Shown: piece after piece, positions 14,550 through 20,355 of the stretch
How positions within the stretch are numbered: the stretch's first letter is position 1
Layout: the number at the start of each line of letters is the position of its first letter
NCBI GenBank assembly: GCA_900767405.1
Contig: CAAFZB010000023.1
Span: 1-21,943, forward strand
Direction: 5' to 3'
Source of the DNA: Rikenellaceae bacterium
Lineage (GTDB): Bacteria; Bacteroidota; Bacteroidia; Bacteroidales; UBA932
Length of the DNA: 21,943 nucleotides
The notes under the pieces: model-generated
Databases searched by the model: none
What the model was told of the DNA's origin: nothing
The model's input: the letters and a program-made list of their open reading frames with translations, nothing else
Translations under genes and position numbers: made by a program

Positions 14550-15839
14550 ATGAAAAAGACACTGTCGGTTCTTATTGTCTCCCTGCTGTCATTTTATGCA
14601 GTCGCTTCCGAGTCTGCGATAGACACGACTACAATCCACAAGACGGGATGGAATTTCGGCCCGTTGCCCGTTATCGGTTACAATTCCGATCTGGGATTCC
14701 AGTATGGAGCCTGCTGCGATATGTTCAACTATTCCGACGGAAGTATGTTCCCTAACTACAGGGACCATTTCTACGTCGAGGCCTCACGGTATACGAAGCA
14801 GCAGACCTTGGCATACCTGCTGTACGATTCCAACTACCTCATACCCGGAATACGTTCGGTATTCGTGGCGAGCTATCAGCTGGACCCTATGTATTATTTC
14901 TATGGATACAATGGTCTGGAACCGTATGTCCCGTCGCTCAATGCCAATAAGGAAACACATACTGCACGCTACAGCTACTGGCGCAGTATGATAAGGGTTA
15001 TGGCCGATTTCCAGGGTGACATCATAGGCCCGAATTTCCGCTGGGCCGCCGGCGCGGCTTTCTGGCATTTCAAACTCAAGGACCTGCAGATAGCAGATTA
15101 TGATCCGGAAAAAACACTCTTTATGGAATATAAGAATTCCGGTCTTGTCAAGCCCGAAGAGACCGACGGGGGATCACATCTTGAGTTCAAGCTCGGACTT
15201 GTCTATGATTCGAGGGATTTTGCGCCTTCTCCCAGCAAGGGAATCTGGGCTGAGGCTTTTCTGACCGGAGCTCCGGATTTCTTCAAATCGGGAAGTGCAT
15301 ACCTGAAATTATGCGCCCACTTCCGCCAGTACGTTTCGATGGGAAGCGATGCCTTTGTTTTTGCATATCACCTTGCATATCAGAGCACGATAGCCGGTCA
15401 TACCCCGTTTTATCTGCTACAGAACATTTATAACCTGAAGATGCTCCAGACTTCGTCGGAGGGCCTTGGAAGCGCGAACTCGCTGCGTTCCATCCTTCCC
15501 TGCCGCCTGCTTGGCGAGTCTTATGCCTGGGGTAACTTCGAATTCCGCTTCAGACTGTTCAAATTCAATCTTATAAATCAGTCCTGGTACGTGGGACTCA
15601 ACCCTTTCTTCGACTGCGGTTGGGTATTGAAACCGTACAGGCCGGCGGAGTGCGCCGCTTTTTACAATCTGTCCGAATCGGAAATCATTTCCAGGACACG
15701 CGGGTTCCATTCGAGCGCGGGTATGGGACTGAAGTTGGGAATGAACCGCAATTTCATCCTCTCGGTAGAGGGCGCGGTTCCTCTTAAGAAGGATGACGGT
15801 TCGTTTGGCGTGAACGTAGGATTCAATTATATTTTCTAG
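14550..15839 (+). CDS. Omp85/BamA-like outer-membrane beta-barrel without POTRA domains
   Basis: Predicted outer-membrane protein of the bacterial surface antigen (Omp85) type. The ATG at 14550 gives MKKTLSVLIVSLLSFYAVAS, a clear signal peptide; an earlier in-frame TTG at 14526 overlaps the -7 box and is rejected. After cleavage the protein is about 407 residues of aromatic-rich alternating strands. The Omp85 barrel landmark is LGLVYDSRDFAPSPSKGIWAEA (near residue 220), and the last strand ends in FGVNVGFNYIF with a terminal Phe, as expected for BAM substrates. There is no room for POTRA repeats or a patatin domain, so it is a bare barrel that could be a channel or scaffold. The downstream genes start two bases after its stop and then with a 4-base overlap. 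Confidence 0.82.
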   Translation: MKKTLSVLIVSLLSFYAVASESAIDTTTIHKTGWNFGPLPVIGYNSDLGFQYGACCDMFNYSDGSMFPNYRDHFYVEASRYTKQQTLAYLLYDSNYLIPGIRSVFVASYQLDPMYYFYGYNGLEPYVPSLNANKETHTARYSYWRSMIRVMADFQGDIIGPNFRWAAGAAFWHFKLKDLQIADYDPEKTLFMEYKNSGLVKPEETDGGSHLEFKLGLVYDSRDFAPSPSKGIWAEAFLTGAPDFFKSGSAYLKLCAHFRQYVSMGSDAFVFAYHLAYQSTIAGHTPFYLLQNIYNLKMLQTSSEGLGSANSLRSILPCRLLGESYAWGNFEFRFRLFKFNLINQSWYVGLNPFFDCGWVLKPYRPAECAAFYNLSESEIISRTRGFHSSAGMGLKLGMNRNFILSVEGAVPLKKDDGSFGVNVGFNYIF

Positions 15840-15841
15840 AG

Positions 15842-17002
15842 ATGGTATTCGATATTCTGCTGGCGATTTTCTTTGTCCTTGCTCCGGCCGCGGTTATGTG
15901 GCTCTGCGCTCGGGTGAAGTGGCTCGGAGCCATAGGCCCCGTGCTTATCCTGTATGGGCTCGGCCTTATTGTAGGGAATGTGATACATACTCCCGGACAG
16001 GCTCAGATTCAGGATATTATGAGTTCCGCTACGGTTCCTCTGGCCATTCCCCTGATGCTTTTCAGCTTCAGGTACAGAAGAGGGCAGACCCGCAGTCAGG
16101 TGCTCGCTCTGGTAACAGGCATAGCGGCCGTGATGGTTGCGGTGGTCGTGGGCTTCCTGCTCTTTGGCAGGCATATCGATGAAGGCGCGAAGGTCGGAGG
16201 TATGCTTACCGGAGTTTATACGGGTGGAACGGTGAATCTTGCGGCCCTCAAGACGATGCTTGGCGCAAGTGAGGAGATGTTTATTTTGCTGAACAGCTAC
16301 GATATGGTGGTGAGTCTGCTGTATCTTGCGTTCCTGCTGCTGGTTGGAATAAAGCTGTTCAGGAAATTCCTGCCGCTGGAGAGTTTGGGCGCCGGGAAGG
16401 ATGACGGGACTTTCTGCGCTATGGATTCCGAGAAGTCCGGGGCGAATCCGTTCAAGGGAATCCTTACGGGGGAAGGTCTCAAGGATGCCGGATTGCAGAT
16501 TGGCCTTTGCCTTCTCATTCTGGGAATTTCTGCCGGGCTCGGGCTTCTTGCAGGGGATGGACTGTTTATGACGGTACTTATTCTGTCCCTTACTACGCTT
16601 GGAATCGTCGCTTCGTTCTTCAAGCGTGTGCGCAGGGCGAAGTATGGATACGATATGGGTATGTACCTTATTTATGTCTTCTGTATAGTGGTGGCCTCGA
16701 TGGCCGATTTCTCGAAGATGAATCTGGCCGGCGGACTGAATGCGCTCGGGTATCTGAGCCTTGTGATATTCGGCTCGCTTCTGATACAGGTTATTCTGGC
16801 GAAGATATTCAGGATAGATTCGGACACTATGGTGGTGAGTTCGGTAGCCTTCATCTGCTCGCCTCCCTTTGTCCCTATGATGTCTGCCGCGATGAAGAAC
16901 CGCAACGTGCTCGCCCCTGGGCTTGCTATAGGCGTAATTGGCTATGCGGCAGGGAATTACCTCGGATTTTTAATGTATAAACTCTTACCTTTCCTATTAT
17001 GA
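15842..17002 (+). CDS. DUF819 (YjcL-like) inner-membrane protein
   Basis: A 386-residue polytopic membrane protein, probably with about ten membrane segments. I assign it to DUF819 from the N-terminus (FDILLAIFFVLAPAAVMWLCARVKWLGAIGPVLILYGLGLIVG), the LAIPLMLFSF segment and the central VYTGGTVNLAALKTMLG motif, which corresponds to the family's conserved G-G-x-V/S-N segment. The family is related to the cation/proton antiporter and anion transporter clan, but no substrate is established. A polar loop (about 180-210) separates two halves, each with a similar run of hydrophobic segments. It starts two bases after the barrel gene and its stop overlaps the hydrolase start (ATGA), so the three proteins are likely made together. 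A transporter for the hydrolase substrate or product is a reasonable guess. Confidence 0.82.
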   Translation: MVFDILLAIFFVLAPAAVMWLCARVKWLGAIGPVLILYGLGLIVGNVIHTPGQAQIQDIMSSATVPLAIPLMLFSFRYRRGQTRSQVLALVTGIAAVMVAVVVGFLLFGRHIDEGAKVGGMLTGVYTGGTVNLAALKTMLGASEEMFILLNSYDMVVSLLYLAFLLLVGIKLFRKFLPLESLGAGKDDGTFCAMDSEKSGANPFKGILTGEGLKDAGLQIGLCLLILGISAGLGLLAGDGLFMTVLILSLTTLGIVASFFKRVRRAKYGYDMGMYLIYVFCIVVASMADFSKMNLAGGLNALGYLSLVIFGSLLIQVILAKIFRIDSDTMVVSSVAFICSPPFVPMMSAAMKNRNVLAPGLAIGVIGYAAGNYLGFLMYKLLPFLL

Positions 17003-18285
17003 AATTCCTGCACTTCACTTTAGCAATCGCCGCAGCCGTTCTGTTTGCAGGTTGCACTGTAAAGTCTGACGAAAATGCGCCGTTGCGCGTTCTTTCCCTC
17101 GGTGAGCCGGTAACAGCAAATCCGCTCGGGCTGGAACATTGCAAACCTGCAGAATCTGCCGATGTGCTGGCCTCTCTGCGCCGCATCGACGACAAGTTCT
17201 ATTATATGAACTATACCATTGACCTGCAGCTGGATTCCTTGATTGAAAAGGACTTGCGTAGTGTAGAGGATTTCAATCTTGCTTTTCATTCGATTCTTTT
17301 CAATGAGCCTGAAAATGAGGATTTCGGCAATATCAATGCGCTGAGCTGTTCAGGTTTTGCTTGTAAGAACCCGGCCGGACAGACTCTGTTCGGTCGTAAC
17401 TTCGACGGCGGCGCCGGTCCGCTTCTGCTTACTTTCAATACCGGGAACGGCTATCGTTTCGTTGCATCCACCAATCCCATATACAACTCCTTCAAGATGT
17501 ATTATGACCCGGAGAAGGGAGGGGATGGAGTACTCAATAACGGCAAGGCCCCTTTGTACGGCCTTCTGCGTCAGCCCTTTGCGACTACCGACGGTATGAA
17601 CGAATACGGTCTTTGTTTCGGTGCTTTCCAGCTGCCCACTTTTGGGCAAATCCACGAAAAGGGATTTGAAGACAATCCCGACTGGCTTCAGCAGGAAACG
17701 GGAAAGAAGGCCATAAATACTATGTTCATGCACACCTGTATCCTTGCCAAATGCAAGACTGTCAAGGAGGTGGAGGAATTTCTCAGGGCTCACGATATGG
17801 TAACCTGCTCTCAGCCTATGAATATCCACTGGCTTATGGCCGATGCCACGGGAGACTGGGCTATATTCGAATATTGGAAGAACGAACTTTACGTTTACCG
17901 TGATAAGGAACTGTATGACCTTTCAAATCATAAGAGGGGACAGCAGCACGTACAGTGGGAATGGTTCAGCATAGAGAACTATTATCGCCATCCCGAGCCC
18001 TATTTCGCTTTCCCGGTAAATCAGGCCGAGAATCCCTCCGACTGGCAGCTGATGATGACAAACAAGCTCCGCGTCGAGCATATGATGAATTTCTATCATC
18101 CGGTTATGACCGAAATGGAGGCTCTGGAATGCCTGCAGGAGGGTCATTTCGGAATTGAGGAATATGGTGGCGTAACCGACTGGTCAATGGTGTTCAACCC
18201 TGCCGAGCGCACAATCCTCTTCAATATGCGCAACGACATGTCCAAAATCTACACCTTGGACCTGAAGAAGGACCTCGGCTGGTAA
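16999..18285 (+). CDS. Lipidated Ntn-type linear amide C-N hydrolase
   Basis: Predicted lipoprotein hydrolase of the choloylglycine hydrolase/penicillin V acylase family (PF02275-like). Signal peptide 1-18 with lipobox FAGC gives lipidated Cys19; the next residues TVKSDEN resemble the K/S-D-E surface-export signal of Bacteroidota lipoproteins. The family core starts with Cys117 (CSGFACKNPAG, then FGRNFDGG with Arg133 and Asp136), which aligns with the N-terminal Cys-Thr-Gly and Gly-Arg-Asn-Met-Asp of bile salt hydrolases. DGMNEYGLCFG and WLMADATGDWAIFE match later active-site segments. The nucleophile must be exposed by cutting at Ser116/Cys117, so residues 20-116 would be a propeptide, as in acid ceramidase-type enzymes. 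The substrate is unknown: bile-salt amides, N-acyl amino acids or acyl-homoserine lactones are possible. Confidence 0.85.
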   Translation: MKFLHFTLAIAAAVLFAGCTVKSDENAPLRVLSLGEPVTANPLGLEHCKPAESADVLASLRRIDDKFYYMNYTIDLQLDSLIEKDLRSVEDFNLAFHSILFNEPENEDFGNINALSCSGFACKNPAGQTLFGRNFDGGAGPLLLTFNTGNGYRFVASTNPIYNSFKMYYDPEKGGDGVLNNGKAPLYGLLRQPFATTDGMNEYGLCFGAFQLPTFGQIHEKGFEDNPDWLQQETGKKAINTMFMHTCILAKCKTVKEVEEFLRAHDMVTCSQPMNIHWLMADATGDWAIFEYWKNELYVYRDKELYDLSNHKRGQQHVQWEWFSIENYYRHPEPYFAFPVNQAENPSDWQLMMTNKLRVEHMMNFYHPVMTEMEALECLQEGHFGIEEYGGVTDWSMVFNPAERTILFNMRNDMSKIYTLDLKKDLGW

Positions 18286-18292
18286 AGGCGAG

Positions 18293-18314
18293 ATCCCGGG
18301 TCGGTGCCCGGGAT
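18293..18314. repeat. Left stem-loop of a compound intergenic repeat
   Basis: ATCCCGGG (18293-18300) and CCCGGGAT (18307-18314) form a perfect 8-bp stem with a TCGGTG loop, eight bases after the hydrolase stop. GAC follows the stem. There is no T-tract, so it is a poor intrinsic terminator, although it could stabilise the 3' end of the message. Confidence 0.8.
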
Positions 18315-18369
18315 GACAAACGATCCGGGATGACAAACGGTCCGGGATGACAAACGGTCCGGGATGACA
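18308..18369. repeat. 17-bp tandem repeat, three and a half copies
   Basis: The unit CCGGGATGACAAACGGT repeats at 18308, 18325 and 18342, with a partial fourth copy at 18359-18369. Copy 1 differs at one base (GAT instead of GGT at its end); copies 2 and 3 are identical. The first copy begins in the right arm of the left stem-loop, suggesting the repeat arose by local duplication of that arm plus spacer. Confidence 0.9.
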
Positions 18370-18377
18370 GAAGCGTC

Positions 18378-18399
18378 ATTGCGGGCCCAGACCCGCAAT
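18378..18399. repeat. Right stem-loop of the compound repeat (inverted)
   Basis: ATTGCGGG (18378-18385) and CCCGCAAT (18392-18399) form a perfect 8-bp stem with a CCCAGA loop. Read on the minus strand it is ATTGCGGG, TCTGGG, CCCGCAAT then GAC: the same layout as the left stem-loop in inverted orientation. The stretch 18286-18421 has no gene. Confidence 0.8.
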
Positions 18400-18421
18400 C
18401 CCATCCAAAAGTTGCGCAAGG

Positions 18422-20044
18422 TCAGTTGCCGGGATTCTTGGGGTCGGCGGAATCGGAGTTGAGCAGGTAGAGTATGTCTCCGGCGCAGAAGACTGTGTCC
18501 CCGTCCGGGATTATCTGCTCGTTTCCGCGGCGTATCATCACTACGCGGGAACCGCCGCCTTTGCTAGCATAATCCTTGATACTTTTCCCAGCCCAGACAC
18601 TGTTCTTCGACAGCGGGTGCTCACGGATGTCTGCAACGGTAGTGTTGTCATAGGACTTGGCGCAGAATACGACCTCATCGCCCGCAAGCAGGCGGGTATG
18701 CCCTTTGGTGATGATTTTCTTCCCGTCTCTGAAAACCATCAGCAGCTTGACATCCTCGGGAAGTACAAGATCCTTAACCATAGTATTGTCCCAGGTGCCG
18801 CCGGAGGAAACCCTGACCTTGCCGAACGACAGCTCGCTGTGCTCGTTGAAGTCCGAGAAGGTCTGCATTACGTCGGTATCCAGGTCGTTCATCTTGAAAA
18901 CCGTTGCGGCGCGGGGGATGAGAGAACCCTGCAGGGCGATGGAAATGAGTACGATGCAGAATACTATGTCGAAAATGTTATTCTCCAGGGGCAATCCCGA
19001 TGTGAGTGTCATTATGGCAAACACGATTGATGCCGCACCTCTCAGTCCTACAAATGAAATGAGACCGATCTGCCTTGCCGGGTACTTCCTGAACGGTGCA
19101 AGAATCGATGAAACCGCAATAGGGCGCGCCACAAGTGATATGAAGAGGAATATCAGGACGGCGGGAATCAGGACATTGGGCAGGTTTGAAGGATGTGCGA
19201 TGTATCCCAGTATATAGAAGATCAATATCTGCACAAAGGTGGTGACTCCGTCGAAGAAAAGCACCAGGGCCTTCCGCCCCTTGAATTCATAGTTCCCGAG
19301 GATTATGCCGATGATGTACACGCTGAGGTAGCCGTTGCCGCCTATCAGCGACGGGAATGCGTAACCGAATATCGCAACCGCCACTATGAACATCATATCG
19401 AATCCCTTCGGCAAAGAGACCCTCCTCAGGATAAAGGCGGCTCCCTGTGCGATGAGTACGCCGCCGATGGCCCCGAAAACCAGCTGCGAGAATATCATCC
19501 ACACCACCTGTCCTCCGGATGATGTTCCTGCCAGAACCGAGAGCATCACGGCCGTGAGCATATAAGAGCAGGGGTCATTGGACCCGCTCTCGAGTTCGAG
19601 CATAGGTGCGGTGTTGTTCTTCAGCCCCATCTTTCTGTTCCTCAGAATCGAGAATACGGTGGCTGCATCTGTGGAACTGATGACGGAGCCCATTATCATT
19701 CCTTCTATCCAGCCCCACCCCAGGGCGAAATGGCAGAACAGTCCTACGAGAGCGGCGGTGAGGGCAACTCCGACCGTGGCCAGAAGGCCCGATTCCAGGG
19801 CTACAGGTCTTGCGGCCTTCCAGTTGGTCCCGAATCCTCCGTAGAACATTATGAAAATAAGGGCAACGGTGCAGATGTCTCCGGCGAACTTCGTCGACTC
19901 GACGGATACGTTGTCATACCATCCCAGAAGTACGCCGAGCAGGATGAAAAGGAGCAATACGGGTATTCCCAGCCTGCTCGAGACCTTGTTGAGGAAAATG
20001 CAGGTGAAAATAATCAGGGCTCCTACTATCAGTAACAAGTTCAT
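18422..20044 (-). CDS. NhaP2-type K+(Na+)/H+ antiporter with RCK_C domains
   Basis: Inner-membrane cation/proton antiporter of the CPA1 family, 540 residues, used in pH and potassium or sodium homeostasis. About 12 membrane segments occupy residues 1-385. SSTDAATVFSILR (Thr125, Asp126) and ELESGSNDP (Asn156, Asp157, the ND pair of CPA1 proteins) are the ion-binding core motifs. The C-terminal cytoplasmic part carries what look like two tandem RCK_C/TrkA-C domains, about 400-465 (VRVSSGGTW to GDEVVFCA) and 475-535 (SVWAGKSIKDYA to GDILYLL), which probably bind a regulatory ligand. The domain layout is that of NhaP2/CvrA; whether K+ or Na+ is carried cannot be told here. It is transcribed alone from a -7 box at 20083-20090, and at its 3' end faces the amide-hydrolase operon across the compound repeat. 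Confidence 0.88.
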   Translation of the reverse strand: MNLLLIVGALIIFTCIFLNKVSSRLGIPVLLLFILLGVLLGWYDNVSVESTKFAGDICTVALIFIMFYGGFGTNWKAARPVALESGLLATVGVALTAALVGLFCHFALGWGWIEGMIMGSVISSTDAATVFSILRNRKMGLKNNTAPMLELESGSNDPCSYMLTAVMLSVLAGTSSGGQVVWMIFSQLVFGAIGGVLIAQGAAFILRRVSLPKGFDMMFIVAVAIFGYAFPSLIGGNGYLSVYIIGIILGNYEFKGRKALVLFFDGVTTFVQILIFYILGYIAHPSNLPNVLIPAVLIFLFISLVARPIAVSSILAPFRKYPARQIGLISFVGLRGAASIVFAIMTLTSGLPLENNIFDIVFCIVLISIALQGSLIPRAATVFKMNDLDTDVMQTFSDFNEHSELSFGKVRVSSGGTWDNTMVKDLVLPEDVKLLMVFRDGKKIITKGHTRLLAGDEVVFCAKSYDNTTVADIREHPLSKNSVWAGKSIKDYASKGGGSRVVMIRRGNEQIIPDGDTVFCAGDILYLLNSDSADPKNPGN

Positions 20045-20082
20045 TATCGTTCCTTATGTGCGGATGGTCAATTCTGTTTATG

Positions 20083-20090
20083 CAAAAATA
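20083..20090 (-). promoter_or_regulatory. -7 box of the antiporter gene
   Basis: The minus strand reads TATTTTTG, matching TAnnTTTG. The expected start near 20078 leaves a leader of about 33 bases. A good -33 TTTG is not visible at 19-21 bases upstream. Confidence 0.55.
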
Positions 20091-20120
20091 CACAAACTAA
20101 TTGAGAATTTTTGACGAAAA

Positions 20121-20153
20121 GAGCGAAGACGTTGATTTCCAATATCTTCGCTC
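20121..20153 (-). terminator. Intrinsic terminator of tRNA-Leu
   Basis: GAGCGAAGA (minus strand 20153-20145) pairs perfectly with TCTTCGCTC (20129-20121) around a 15-base loop, followed by TTTT (20120-20117). It lies eight bases after the tRNA end and points in the same direction; read on the plus strand there is no T-tract. Confidence 0.75.
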
Positions 20154-20160
20154 CAAAATG

Positions 20161-20243
20161 TGCGCGGGATGAGACTCGAACTCACACAGGTGTTACCCCA
20201 CTAGCTCCTGAAACTAGCGCGTCTACCATTCCGCCACCCGCGC
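20161..20243 (-). tRNA. tRNA-Leu(CAG)
   Basis: An 83-base class II tRNA read on the minus strand. The acceptor arms GCGCGGG (20243-20237) and CCCGCGC (20168-20162) pair fully, followed by discriminator A (20161). The D arm is GCG...CGC around GAATGGTAGA. The anticodon stem CTAGT/GCTAG, closed by a T-G wobble, carries the loop TTCAGGA, so the anticodon is CAG and reads leucine CTG codons. A long variable arm (GGGT/ACC) and a TTCGAGT T-loop complete the structure; class II shape plus CAG fits leucine. The genome does not encode the 3' CCA (CAT follows the discriminator), so it must be added enzymatically. It has its own promoter and terminator. Confidence 0.97.
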
Positions 20244-20256
20244 TTCAAAAGCGCAG

Positions 20257-20287
20257 CAAAGATACAACTATTTTGGGAAATGCCAAA
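20257..20287 (-). promoter_or_regulatory. Promoter of tRNA-Leu
   Basis: The minus strand has TTTG (20287-20284) as -33 and TATCTTTG (20264-20257) as -7, separated by 19 bases: a full match to the Bacteroidota consensus and the best promoter in the window. The -7 box ends 13 bases before the tRNA. Confidence 0.85.
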
Positions 20288-20294
20288 TGCCCTC

Positions 20295-20326
20295 TGTGGC
20301 TGAATCAATAAATTTTTGTATCTTCG
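20295..20326 (+). promoter_or_regulatory. Promoter of typA
   Basis: The -7 box TATCTTCG (20319-20326) is one base off TAnnTTTG, with a weak -33 TGTG (20295-20298) 20 bases upstream. CAGGTTAT follows the box, as at ftsY. The predicted start near 20331 gives a leader of about 25 bases. It is divergent from the tRNA-Leu promoter, with seven bases between the two -33 elements. Confidence 0.65.
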
Positions 20327-20355
20327 CAGGTTATTCGATTGATAAATAAATTCGT

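Noticed and set aside
18293..18314. Intrinsic terminator for the amide-hydrolase operon
   Set aside because: The stem is strong but no T-tract follows on either strand; it better fits a repeat element, although it may still affect mRNA 3' ends.
18293..18399. CRISPR-like array in the 17-bp repeats
   Set aside because: The repeats are directly adjacent with no unique spacers, the unit is too short, and no cas gene is present.
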